In this document: piece by piece, positions 1 through 7,698 of the stretch
How positions within the stretch are numbered: position 1 is the stretch's first letter
How the letters are laid out: each line of letters begins with the position of its first letter
NCBI GenBank assembly: GCA_022925895.1
Contig: JAKSYS010000273.1
Span: 64,001 to 74,684 of the forward strand
Direction: 5' to 3'
Source: Fragilaria crotonensis
Taxonomy: Eukaryota; Bacillariophyta; Fragilariophyceae; Fragilariales; Fragilariaceae
Length of the DNA: 10,684 bases
The notes under the pieces: generated by a model
The model's database searches: none
What the model was told of the DNA's origin: nothing
Seen by the model: only the letters and a program-made list of their open reading frames with translations
Program-made: the position numbers and the translations under genes

Positions 1-211
1 ATGAACAAATGCTGGCAGCTTTAGCTATGCAGGTGCCAGCTGAATCAATGGATGCAGTCATAAGCACGACGAGAGAGAGGAGCAAGCAAGAAGATTGGAT
101 GGAGGAAGTCCTGTACGACAGTGCTGCTTTTTGTATGTTGACCATCCAGAGAGCTTGATTGGTGATGTGCTGCTGATGAATTGTACTCTTCAATCATTTG
201 ATGAGAACTAG
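1..211 (+). pseudogene. 3' end of an unrecognised gene, partial, with a frame break
   Basis: A frame entering from the left edge (first full codon at 3) is open to a TGA at 156-158. It reads like protein: EQMLAALAMQ near the start and KQEDWMEEVLYDSAAF later, an amphipathic acidic helix type. Immediately after the five-T run at about 128-132 the neighbouring frame continues the same style (VDHPESLIGDVLLMN) and ends at a TAG at 209-211. One extra T in the run would join the two, so the true stop is probably 209-211 and the TGA an artefact or a mutation. I do not recognise the family. No start lies in the window. It could instead be a chance open frame, since only about 70 codons are visible. 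Confidence 0.4.
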
Positions 212-323
212 AGTAAGATGTCTCTATGGCTTCCCAATAGTACTATGGACCGCGTATGCATCTTCCTGATAAGGGGTACTTGTACTGGAAAAAGGGAAGG
301 CATTCCTTAAATTTACAGTAATT

Positions 324-430
324 GTAAAGGCAAAGGAAATCATCCTTTAAGGGCAAAGTGAAGGTAAACGTAAAGGTAAAGCAATCAATATCTTAAGGGG
401 TGAAAGGTAAAGGTAAGGGTGAAGGTTAAA
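324..430. repeat. Degenerate GGTAAA/AAAGG purine-rich tract
   Basis: The + strand is dominated by variants of AAAGGTAAA and GGGTGAAGG, for example GTAAACGTAAAGGTAAAG at 365-382 and AAAGGTAAAGGTAAGGGT at 403-420. It is strongly purine-biased, imperfect in period, and has no coding frame of note. It is a simple-sequence tract upstream of the PIP30-like gene. Confidence 0.6.
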
Positions 431-582
431 TTCTTAACTTTTGTTAACTTGCTTACTATGCTACACTGCAGTGGCTACGGGCTATCGTTGAAGCACGTTT
501 GATAACTACAGGTTATGAGTACTCTTTGAACTGCGCGTTACGCGCGGTCGGGTAAAACCTCGGGTAAGAAATGGGAATTCCC

Positions 583-664
583 TTACCCGTACCCGTACCC
601 GAGACCTCAATACTCTACCCGAACCCGTACCGCGATCCGCGGGTACGGGTACGGGTACGGGTAA
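583..664. repeat. TACCCG-repeat hairpin (perfect 19-bp inverted repeat)
   Basis: The left arm at 583-601 is three units of a TACCCG-type hexamer. Its exact reverse complement is at 646-664, with a 44-nt loop between. A second hairpin is nested in the loop: 623-634 pairs with 638-650 around ATC at 635-637, with one bulged base. A small GCGCG-TTA-CGCGC dyad lies just upstream at 533-545. The block is far more CpG-rich than its surroundings. An apparent minus-strand reading frame here (valine/proline/arginine repeats) is a product of the hexamer repeat. Function unknown; the start of the downstream gene is about 135 bp away. Confidence 0.8.
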
Positions 665-701
665 ACCGCGGATTGGGTACCCGTGCATGACTCTGGTCTG
701 T

Positions 702-728
702 AGTACGGAGTACTGGAGTACATGGTAC
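702..728. repeat. AGTAC short direct repeats
   Basis: AGTAC occurs at 702-706, 709-713 and 717-721, followed by GGTAC at 724-728, all spaced 7-8 nt. The cluster sits about 75 bp upstream of the PIP30-like start. It may be only simple-sequence sliding, or a clustered binding site. Confidence 0.4.
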
Positions 729-798
729 TGAATGAACCCTCCACAGTAGAGTAGCTGGACATCAGACCAACACAATAAATCCAACAGAGAAAATAGAC

Positions 799-1441
799 AT
801 GTCTCTTTCCTTCGTTTCCTCTGCCGTATTAAGTTCTACCGATGGCGTATCTCACAATGAAGAAACGGAAGTAACGTCAAAAGAATTGGAGGCAGTCCGT
901 AAGAATGCGATTGGTGGGAGTTCAAAATCATTGTTTGATCAATTGCGAAGCAACCAGGACGAACTGGCAGAAGAAAAGGCGGAAGCAGAACGGGCTCGGA
1001 TGCGAGGCACGTTGGCACTCGATGAGGATGATGTCGCACATCTCAATGCATTGATGCGATCCAAGGCACAGTCCGAATTGCAGCGTAAAGTGGAAATGGA
1101 CCAAGAGATGGCATTGTTCCGAGCGGCACGAGAAGAACGTCGTTCTGGTCATGTTGTTATAGATGATGATGATGAAGATAATGATGGCGATAATCATGAC
1201 AACAAGAACCAAGCGACTATACCACACTCGGATAACCTCAAACCTGTGCTACCGTCGTTAATTCCCAAAATTGTGGGCAAGAGACGACGGAAGGAGCCCC
1301 AATCGGATATTGCGACTGACAGCAAGAAGCAAAAAACAAACAGTTGAGCCTCCAGTGCCGGCGACAACAGGAGGGACACTAAACGACCTTCTCGGCGCAT
1401 ACGGTTCCTCTTCATCATCAGACGATGATGACGAAGCGTAA
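799..1441 (+). CDS. PSME3IP1: PIP30/FAM192A (NIP30-domain) protein, one-base frame break near the C-terminus
   Basis: In animals this nuclear protein binds the proteasome activator PA28-gamma (PSME3). The N-terminal 182 residues are in one frame ending at TGA 1345-1347. They carry the NIP30 signature: FVS at residues 5-7, SLFDQLRSNQDE from 44, LALDEDDVAHLN at 72-83, then a charged helix to about 114. An Asp-rich patch (121-131) and basic nuclear-localisation-like clusters (KRRRK 161-165, KKQK 176-179) follow. The next frame continues without a gap to TAA 1439-1441 and encodes LGAYG followed by five Ser and four Asp. This matches the conserved GAY-plus-acidic-serine tail of the family. Dropping one A from the six-A run at 1331-1336 unites both parts into 213 residues. 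No convincing GT-AG intron of suitable phase preserves the basic cluster, so I infer an indel. The start is the first ATG, and FVS lies correctly close to it. Confidence 0.9.
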
Positions 1442-1642
1442 CACCAATATCGTGACGGGAAGAATGTACAATGTACACTGCTTCCAATTGTTTGATGACG
1501 CTGGAGTAGTCCGTGTAAAGAATGCTTCAATCAATACAAGAGGTATGCACGCATCTCGTCTTCATGGAGCGCAAGGAAAATTCTTCTTCCTACTATACAA
1601 GCATAGAAAACAGATGCTCGTTGCAAATTTCACTTTACAACT
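1442..1642. other. Convergent intergenic spacer between the PIP30-like and LYAR-like genes
   Basis: The 201 bp between the two stop codons must hold both 3' ends. Short open frames here have no family features and overlap one another on both strands. I see no clear poly(A) signal that I would assign with confidence. Confidence 0.6.
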
Positions 1643-2996
1643 CTACAGTAGCTGCACCATTTTGCCATCCACCTTGATTTTCGTATCCTGAGCCTTCAAT
1701 TCCTTTTGCAGCAATTTCTTTAGTTCCTTTTGTAACGACTTGTCAATCCCCAGCACATCTCGCAGTTTGGATCGAAGTACCTTGATCTTGATACACTTCT
1801 TCTCCTCTTTTTTCAATATCTTCATTACAGCTTTGCGAACAACTTTAGACGATGGGATCGGCATGATCTTTTTGACACTTTCAGCACCATCACTTTTGGA
1901 ATCATCGTCGTCGTCGTCATCGCTGCTGATTTTTTTAACACTCGCCTCATTCTCTCGACTCTCACGTTCTTCCATTTCTTTTTCGTTTTCGTTCATCATG
2001 AATCTCCTTTTCCTTGGCCTCTTGTTTCTTTCTGACATCATTTTCAGCATTCCTCATGGTATTCAACAATGCCCAGACCTGATCCAGTAGTGCAATGGAG
2101 GATTTGGAATTGGCATGTCCACCTCGCAAATTTAAAGAATTCATGGCAAAATTACGAAATTGTTTTTCTTTTCGTGGTACATTCCCCAAGGATGCCAGGG
2201 TTTGTAACAATTGATGTTGTTGTTGTTGTTGGCCAGACGAGGAAGATGACGACGATGATGCAGCAGCAGTCGCAGCTCGTGCAATAAGATCCATCCATTC
2301 CTCTTGTGGATTACGTTTTTGTTTCTTTTGAGAATTGGTTGCTGTTGATGATGCACTGGGTCCTCGATAGACCGATTTTTCATATCGTTCCGCTTCCGTC
2401 ATGCACGTGGTGTGCGTTCTGTAATCATCTGTAGTAGTGGTGGTGTTGGAATCACAATAGAAAATGTTGTGGTGATGAAATCAAAGGGAAAAAAGAGTTG
2501 GTGGATGAGAGTTGCACTTTTTCAGTCGAGAATAACAAGCGTACATAAACTCGCACAACAACGTGAGTGAGAGATTGGCACCACCGAAACATTTGAAATA
2601 TCATCCATCATAGTTTAATTAAAACATTAAGCTCCCATGGGATTCACATATAATATGGTTCCATCGAGTTCAAACATCTCTAATCAACTGGATCCATAAC
2701 AATTGCGTTCGTTCCTTTCCCTTTTTTATACTTTGTGAAGTCTTGCGATAAAGGCATCGTTTGTAGTCTTCGTGACAATACAAATTCACATTCAAGCACA
2801 ACAAAACACACATGAATCACTTGGCACTTTCCGAGCATGACTGCCGCACTCCATCCTCTGCGTACTCACCTCCAAAGAAATGAACGGCACAATCGGCACA
2901 GCTGACGGAGGCACATGACCGACACCGTGCGGCATGGGCATCGACTTGTTGCTTTTTCAAGACTTCACCACACCCATCACAAGAGAAGACAACCAT
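1643..2996 (-). CDS. LYAR: LYAR-type C2HC zinc-finger nucleolar protein, two exons, one-base frame break
   Basis: Exon 1 (2996-2870) begins MVVFSCDGCGE. It carries finger 1 (C6, C9, H21, C25) and the first half of finger 2 (C33, C36). A 441-nt intron splits codon 43, and exon 2 (from 2428) supplies H48 and C51 through GDDYRTHTTCMTEAERY, which is the LYAR finger. Further on are poly-Ser (100-107), poly-Gln (109-113), NVPRKEKQF (from 125), LDQVW (157-161) and a basic ERKRKR stretch. That frame stops at 1964-1962. The next frame carries an Asp run and a C-terminal KVVRKAVMKILKK...KVDGKMVQLL domain like the LYAR C-terminal winged-helix-like region. Removing one A at the five-A run 1979-1983 joins them into 303 residues with an integral codon count. 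LYAR proteins act in the nucleolus in pre-rRNA processing and ribosome biogenesis. The ATG at 2996 is fixed by the MVxF finger start. Confidence 0.93.
2429..2869 (-). other. Intron of the LYAR-like gene (441 nt)
   Basis: The donor is G|GTGAGT with G at 2869. The acceptor is CACTACTACAG|AT with AG at 2430-2429. Splicing rebuilds a codon for Asp and restores the second zinc finger exactly, which validates both sites. I looked for an intronic C/D snoRNA, because the host is nucleolar, and found no convincing C/D box pair. Confidence 0.88.
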
Positions 2997-3218
2997 TTTT
3001 TGAAGGTATTATGTGTATAGATATATATGTCGTGTATCTTGTTGATAGACGTCTTGCTTGACACACTTGACAATTCTACTAGGAGATAGAGATGAAAATT
3101 GAAAGCAGTCAAACCCAAATTGTGGATGATCCGACCAAAATCTTTGGTTCGGCCCGATGCGAGAATTCAATGGAGATGCTGGGAGCGACAACAACGGGAT
3201 AAGATAGGTTATGAGTTA

Positions 3219-3225
3219 TGAGTCA
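3219..3225. promoter_or_regulatory. TGAGTCA palindromic bZIP-type site
   Basis: This is an exact match to the AP-1/GCN4-type half-overlapping palindrome. It lies about 220 bp upstream of the LYAR-like ATG and 390 bp upstream of the orphan gene. A 7-mer occurs by chance about once per 16 kb per strand, so position is the main support. Confidence 0.3.
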
Positions 3226-3350
3226 CAGAAGAATCCATCCGCTTGTCAACGCGGCAGACACGTCCGTATGTGCGGTTTCTCTCCCAAATCCGTAAGCATT
3301 GATATTCTCATGTTTGTGCAAAAATGATAATGGAATCAGAATCATAGCAA

Positions 3351-3424
3351 CACGACGAATTCCTGTCGTGAGAACAATGTCAACAACGTTGACGTGGATT
3401 CAAAAAAGTATAGACATCTATACT
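3351..3424. promoter_or_regulatory. Three consecutive inverted repeats
   Basis: Dyad 1 is CACGAC-8 nt-GTCGTG at 3351-3370. Dyad 2 is GTCAAC-AAC-GTTGAC at 3379-3393. Dyad 3 is AGTATAGA-CA-TCTATACT at 3407-3424. All arms are perfect. Dyad 2 runs into TGACGTGG, which contains the TGACGT core bound by bZIP factors; in diatoms that core is known from CO2/cAMP-responsive promoters. Regulatory use is inferred. Confidence 0.4.
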
Positions 3425-3610
3425 ACTGGCGTACTCGTAGTACAAATATTCCTAATACATATACTTCTTGGCTGTATGTGAGTATTCTTGTTTCTCGTCG
3501 TTTCTGATTTTTTATTAGAACAGACGATCGACACACTTCAATGGAACTCCTGTCTCCTTTTAGTCTATCATATCAACACGACTATAACTCTACCGTAGTA
3601 CCCATCGAGC

Positions 3611-4310
3611 ATGAGCAACCTTCAGATTGACCTTGGCAGTGAGAATCCGGATGCAGTCGCATTCCAACACGATCCTCTGGCAACATCACAACGAGTCATG
3701 TCGAGTGGAGGAGAACACGAAGAGGAACGAGGAGAAGTATTCGACGACAGTGCTAAGACGGACCATAGTGTCACCGAGGAGGAGTAAGTATGCACTCATG
3801 TGCACCTCATTATTTGTTCACACTGTTGATCATCACTCTCACGTGCCTCGATCCAATGGTATCAGACTTCCCATGGAACGACAATTAGAAATCGTTGACA
3901 TGGATGACGAAGACATGGACATGTTGGAATGGATCGTTCGCAAACTAATTCCCATTCCAAAAAAATATTACTGGGAGACAACCACCACGGATGATGCTAC
4001 CACTACTACTACGGATGCTACTACCAATCTCCCTCGATCCGTGATCCTTTGGCACAATGTCGTGGGAAGTTTGAGCCGTGCCGTACAGTGGCTCGATCGA
4101 ATGGGAACACCCGTGGCCAATGCCACTGGTCTGACATCGTCACGATTCGATTATGTCCTATCGACCATGACAGACGAACAAAAGAAACTTGCCGCACAGA
4201 CCGCCAGTGAACGGAAACTCAAACGAATGGAATCATCGTCGAGACAAGCAAGTGCCAAGAGCGTCGTGACTGAGGAGGAAGGAGAAGTCGATGGTGGTAA
4301 ATTGGCATGA
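3611..4310 (+). CDS. Unrecognised two-exon protein, 205 residues
   Basis: Exon 1 (3611-3783) begins MSNLQIDLGSENPDAV and is acidic, ending HSVTEEE. An 82-nt GT-AG intron follows and exon 2 (3866-4310) continues in phase: LPMERQLEIVDMDDEDMDML, WIVRKLIPIPKKYYW, a Thr/Asp microsatellite-like stretch (ACT/ACC codons, about 3975-4030), then LWHNVVGSLSRAVQWLDRMG, FDYVLSTMTDEQKKLA, a basic ERKLKRM stretch, and an acidic end before TGA 4308-4310. Without splicing, a 227-residue frame from 3627 uses intron sequence as codons, but its first part is basic and unlike the rest. There is no signal peptide or membrane segment. The charged ends and helical middle suggest a soluble, perhaps nuclear, protein. 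I do not recognise a domain; it may be lineage-specific. Confidence 0.7.
3784..3865 (+). other. Intron of the orphan gene (82 nt)
   Basis: The donor is GA|GTAAGTATG at 3784, close to the eukaryotic consensus. The acceptor is GGTATCAG ending at 3865. Splicing removes an in-frame TAA directly after exon 1 and joins two frames through a split Glu codon. Confidence 0.75.
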
Positions 4311-4663
4311 GATTACTTTGGTGAGATATTGAGTTTGATTTGACGGTAGGTGCCGACCGAAACCAATTTACTACGAAGTGAATCACCCCTTCACTTGAAC
4401 ATTGTCCTGTCCAATGCTTCATGCTCTGACGTCCTGCGATCAAACCTTTTCCACACACTGCTAGTGCCAACAAATCTAGTGGCCGCCACGACATGCCAGT
4501 ATACAAGGTGCCATCGAAAGCCATCAATTCGCAGTCAAACACCATGACTGGATCCAAGCGGAAGAAGTCCAAGAACTGAAATGATCAACTTCCTCAACTA
4601 AGGTAGATCGGACACGTACAAAATTGTTTTCATACTCTTGTAGACCTTTCTCTCGTCACACAC
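4311..4663. other. Spacer with a short lysine-rich open frame
   Basis: No gene is supported. A + frame from 4430 to TGA 4577-4579 has no good start but ends MTGSKRKKSKN, which looks like a basic eukaryotic C-terminus. It might be a terminal exon of the orphan gene or of a lost gene. I could not find a donor in the right phase to connect it to 4310. A 117-codon minus frame at 4219-4572 runs into the orphan gene's exon and looks like a shadow. Confidence 0.35.
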
Positions 4664-5537
4664 GCACACTACCATAGGTGAGAACATCCAGTGTACGAAC
4701 ATCATCTCCTTGGGGATGACTAATCGGGATTTGGTCTACTTCCCATTGCAAGTTGCTGTAACTCTGAACGCTTTAGTAAGCGGCGGAAGAATATACAGTA
4801 TTAGTCTTTGGAGGTAACCCTGCTGATGCACGCATCGAGACCAAAGAGTTCCCTCGATTACCGGGACACACCCACCCACGTGTTTCTGTCCATCAAGATG
4901 AGACATTGAAGGATGAGCATATGCAAATGTGCGTTTGGGTTTGAATTGGTATCAGTGAAGCCTCACATGGAACACCCACCCTAGGGGTGTAGTAGTAACG
5001 ACCAATCATAGTGTTGGATTTGTACTGCTGTCGCATGATGACATTATCATCAACATCATTCAGGACCCCAGAAATTCAGATAGAGACCATCGCTGGCGGA
5101 TACTCCGGGCCATGTCAACACGTGAGAATGTCAGAGTTGGCAAGCACTTGCAAAAGCAAGGGCACAAAGTTTGTGGGAGGAATGACAAGGGTGTTGGTGT
5201 GATGCTGTTTAACTGTGTATGCCTTGCTTCAAGATTGCTATTGTTGACATGGATCAAAGGTTTGACAGAGCAGATCAAAAAGTCTACAACCATTGTCAAG
5301 AATAGCAGCCATGATTATGCAGGGTATGATTGTAGCTTGATGAAGGTGAAGCAGAAGCAAGTGCAGCATGAAGATGAAATTCAGCAAGCAACAACAGATG
5401 CTGAAGGTGAACAAGAAGACTTAAATCCAGTGATCAATCATGGACAATGGAATGGTCATTTGAATACAGCACCAAGGTATATGCATGATGCCAGTGTATT
5501 CTTTAATCCTCCAAGAAATCATAGGAGTGGCGCATAG
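4664..5537 (+). pseudogene. Broken or intron-split coding fragments, family not recognised
   Basis: Successive + frames read like one or more proteins. About 4664-4817 contains TNIISLGMTNRDLVYFPLQV. About 4788-4943, in another frame, contains EYTVLVFGGNPADARIETKE and GHTHPRVSVHQDE. From 4959 a third frame is open for 192 codons to TGC-rich sequence and a stop at 5535-5537; it contains VGFVLLSHDDIIINIIQDP, then DRDHRWRILRAMSTRENVRV and later an acidic Gln-rich part (HEDEIQQATTDAEGEQED). The third frame is the longest and best. Its first in-frame ATG is at 5112, but open sequence extends 51 codons upstream, so either introns or frameshifts separate the pieces. Possible acceptors include TATCAG at 4950-4955. 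I recognise no domain. Confidence 0.4.
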
Positions 5538-5634
5538 GATTCCATACAATTCAGGCTCGTTTCTTAGCATCTGTGAAATTTTTGTACTTGTTGCCCTCTT
5601 CTTCGTTGACCACCAACAAGAAGAGCAGGTATGA

Positions 5635-6591
5635 CAAAATTCAACACCAGCAATGCTCCAGTACCAGCAGAGCCAAATGAATCCATCAACATCTTCGTTG
5701 GGAGGAGGAGTCCCATGTTGTAGTGCTGCTAATCAGTCATTCTTTGTTGGGAGTCCCATGTTTGTAGTTTGTTCAGCTGCACCTACACCACCACCAGCAT
5801 ATATGTCGATGCTCTGAAACCTGACGGAATGGCTTGGGCAAGCATCTACCTTCAAGCACATTGGTCTCAGTTCCTGAACCGGCAATTAACTCTAGCTGGT
5901 GATGGTGCTGGCAGTTGGAATACCCTACACAAGTGCGGGCAAGAAGTGCCTGGACCTTATGAAAGCCTATGAATTAAGGTTGCCTTCTGTCCACCGAACT
6001 CGTGATATGTTCATTGATGCTGTGAATTCCTGCCCCAATTTAATGGACAGAATCAAGCTTTCACTGATGCTGGAAGAAATGGTTGCAGTGGCAAGGTATT
6101 CAAAAGACAGCAACAGCATATCACAATTGATTCAACAAGGTTGCTGCCGCATTGGTTGCATTGATGGCCTTCTTCTTACAGCAGCAACAACAAGAAGACC
6201 AAGCAACAATGAAGGATTGCAACAACAACCTGGTGCTTTCTTGTCTGGTCAATATGGTTTGTTTGAAACATGTAGAGCAGTCAAAGGATGAAACCACAAC
6301 ACAATGCTATACTTGGGTGGCCGTTTCTCCCAACGGAAGAATCATATCGTCGTCCCATCCCGGCAACTAGCATGACAAGGGATCCTGCAACATGTCAAAA
6401 ACAAATGCCAGCAGCATTATGGCAGCGGAGGTATGAATTTAGTAACTACAACAACTACTATGTAGCACTTTGAAGCACTTTCAGGAGAGATACGACTATT
6501 TACTAGTGTATTGGTTCTCAGACCCATTCTGTATGCACTATCGCCAGTGGTTGCCTGTTCGTCATCCTCTGCTTCTTCATCATCAGAATAG
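5635..6591 (+). pseudogene. Gln/Pro-rich coding relic, unrecognised
   Basis: Frame 1 is open 5635-5817 (MLQYQQSQMNPSTSSLGGG, then PTPPPAYMSML). It is closed by several stops, then open again 5899-6291 with a helical, well-balanced peptide (LPSVHRTRDMFIDAVNSCP, MDRIKLSLMLEEMVAVARYS). Between these, frame 0 (5769-5969) carries PDGMAWASIYLQAHWSQFLN, which would bridge the two if indels or introns intervene. A further short frame at 6466-6591 ends in a Ser-rich tail (ACSSSSASSSSE). The order and composition suggest one decayed gene with low-complexity linkers, but no family is evident. Chance open frames in Q/S-rich simple sequence are the alternative. Confidence 0.35.
5707..5768 (+). repeat. Short imperfect tandem duplication
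   Basis: GGAGTCCCATGTTGTAGT at 5707-5724 recurs as GGAGTCCCATGTTTGTAGT at 5750-5768, with one inserted T and a 43-nt offset. Inside the Pro-rich relic it duplicates a short peptide. Confidence 0.6.
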
Positions 6592-7228
6592 CAAACCAAC
6601 TCCATCTGTCAATCTTGCTTTCTCAACTTTTTATGGTTGCCATTCCAAGACTTCCGTTTTGGGTCAAAATAGGACCATGATGGTTTGTAACAGTTGACAA
6701 CTCTGCCTTCAGAGACAGGGTGGTTGGCTAGTTTATCTTGTTTGTTGATGCTTCAAGAATCTTTCTCAATGCCCTCCATCGCCTTCATATGATCGTCTAA
6801 AAACCTCCAGCTTCTTTTCCTGTTTGCTTACTGCAAGGAGTGCTGGTGATCATCATGGTGCCAACATCATTCTAGAGTCTTTGTCAGTCGTCTGTCTTGG
6901 CTTCGTCTGGCTTCATTCAAACTTCACTGACTCTCACTGTATTGTATCATGATGCATGGTCATCGCTTTCGTGACCACAAATAAGGCAGTCACATCAAGG
7001 ACTGGTACAGGAAGGAAGTATGTGGTATCTATTTAAGCCAACCATGATTGCTATGGGCAGACTAGTATGCATGCTAGTGTTCGGCAACAAACATATTGAT
7101 GAAAATTGGCATGCTTCCCAAAATTTTTGGTTGATACAAATGCTTCCGTTGTACAAGTGCACTTGCAGGGTGTAATCCACGACTTGCCTCAGTTCTTTCC
7201 ACCCAAATCAAATCCAATAACCTTAAAT
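6592..7228. other. CpG-poor non-coding stretch
   Basis: No frame of convincing length or composition is seen on either strand. Short frames interrupt each other. The stretch is CpG-poor (roughly 1-2 per 100 bp by eye) compared with the block beginning at 7680. Confidence 0.5.
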
Positions 7229-7490
7229 CCATTATATGTGCTGCTGCTGCCGCGGTCCAGGATAAAAAGAAGAGTAAAAATGAACTGACAGATGGGGTGA
7301 CCGCTGCCCTGACGTACAGGACAGGCCACCTGCTGCAATAATGAGAAGTGCAATGATGCGCTTCCTGACTATCATCAAGCCACAACCCTGAGACTTCTAT
7401 GGCTCCATGTTCTGTTGTATTGACTTTCTTGATTGCGTCTTGCTTGTTGCAAACAACTGCTTGGTAGGGAGGGTGGCTGCAATGTGGAAA
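7229..7490 (+). repeat. Diverged repeat, copy A
   Basis: Two islands match copy B in the same order and orientation. GACCGCTGCCCTGACGTACA at about 7299 matches GACCGCTACCCTGGGGTACA at 7747. TAGGGAGGGTGGCTGCAATG at 7465 matches TAGGGAGGGTGACTGTAGTG at 7854. Copy A is about 58 nt longer between the islands. Many of the differences are transitions. A peptide like ELTDGVTAALTYRTGH can be read in A and a related one in B, but neither is part of a long intact gene. Confidence 0.6.
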
Positions 7491-7639
7491 GAAGCAGGTC
7501 CACTAGCTACTTCTTTGAGTCAGACATCCACTTCACTTGGCTTGATGCATTTCTAATGGTTGGCTCTGCCCTGGAATGATCTAGAACTCTGGTTATTGAT
7601 GTATTAATTGACTCAAAATTGCTGCATACTGCTTATGTG

Positions 7640-7654
7640 CTGCATAGTATGCAG
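7640..7654. repeat. CTGCATA-G-TATGCAG palindrome
   Basis: A perfect 7-bp dyad around one base lies 6 bp left of the first 20-bp direct repeat. Part of it, AGTATGCAGAAAT, recurs at 8537-8549 just right of the second direct repeat. Confidence 0.6.
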
Positions 7655-7659
7655 AAATT

Positions 7660-7679
7660 GATTCACTGCAAAATGAAAA
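7660..7679. repeat. 20-bp direct repeat, left copy
   Basis: This is GATTCACTGCAAAATGAAAA, identical to 8511-8530. The right flank of this copy continues as an A-run. Read on the minus strand it looks like a pyrimidine tract ending in TTTTGCAG, as at a splice acceptor. Confidence 0.8.
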
Positions 7680-7698
7680 AAAACCGAATATCTATTTT

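Larger units (their letters stand above)
2997..3610. promoter_or_regulatory. Divergent promoter region between the LYAR-like and orphan genes
   Basis: These 614 bp separate two starts facing away from each other, so both promoters should lie here. I see no supported coding frame; a minus frame at 3009-3194 has no family features and overlaps the 5' UTR. The region holds an AT-rich stretch (3012-3030), a palindromic TGAGTCA at 3219-3225, and three consecutive dyads at 3351-3424. TGACGTGG overlaps the second dyad (from 3391). Confidence 0.6.

Noticed and set aside
583-664. Interstitial telomere repeat
   Set aside because: The unit is TACCCG, not the TTAGGG/CCCTAA type expected for diatoms.
506-784. 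Minus-strand 92-codon frame with PVPVPVP and RVRVRVR
   Set aside because: The peptide is simply the translation of the TACCCG/CGGGTA repeats and their spacer; no other coding sign.
1254-1329. Possible intron in the PIP30-like gene (donors at 1254 or 1257, AG at 1326 or 1329) that would fix the frame
   Set aside because: Donors are weak and the intron would delete the PKIVGKRRRK basic cluster typical of the family; a one-base indel is simpler.
836-1530. Minus-strand frames opposite the PIP30-like gene
   Set aside because: Shadows of a conserved + gene; hydrophobic runs result from its Asp/Asn codons read backwards.
1425-1691. + frame of 88 codons after the PIP30-like tail
   Set aside because: Overlaps the genuine C-terminal codons and then the 3' end of the LYAR-like gene; no conserved feature.
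1740-2287. + frames opposite the LYAR-like exon (Ser/Phe-rich)
   Set aside because: Antisense readings of Lys/Glu/Asp-rich coding sequence.
2429-2869. C/D snoRNA inside the LYAR-like intron
   Set aside because: Only loose C-box and CTGA matches about 100 nt apart, with no terminal stem or paired C'/D' boxes.
4219-4572. Minus-strand 117-codon frame
   Set aside because: Overlaps the supported + gene's exon, is low in conserved-looking blocks, and its opposite strand has an equally plausible lysine-rich end.
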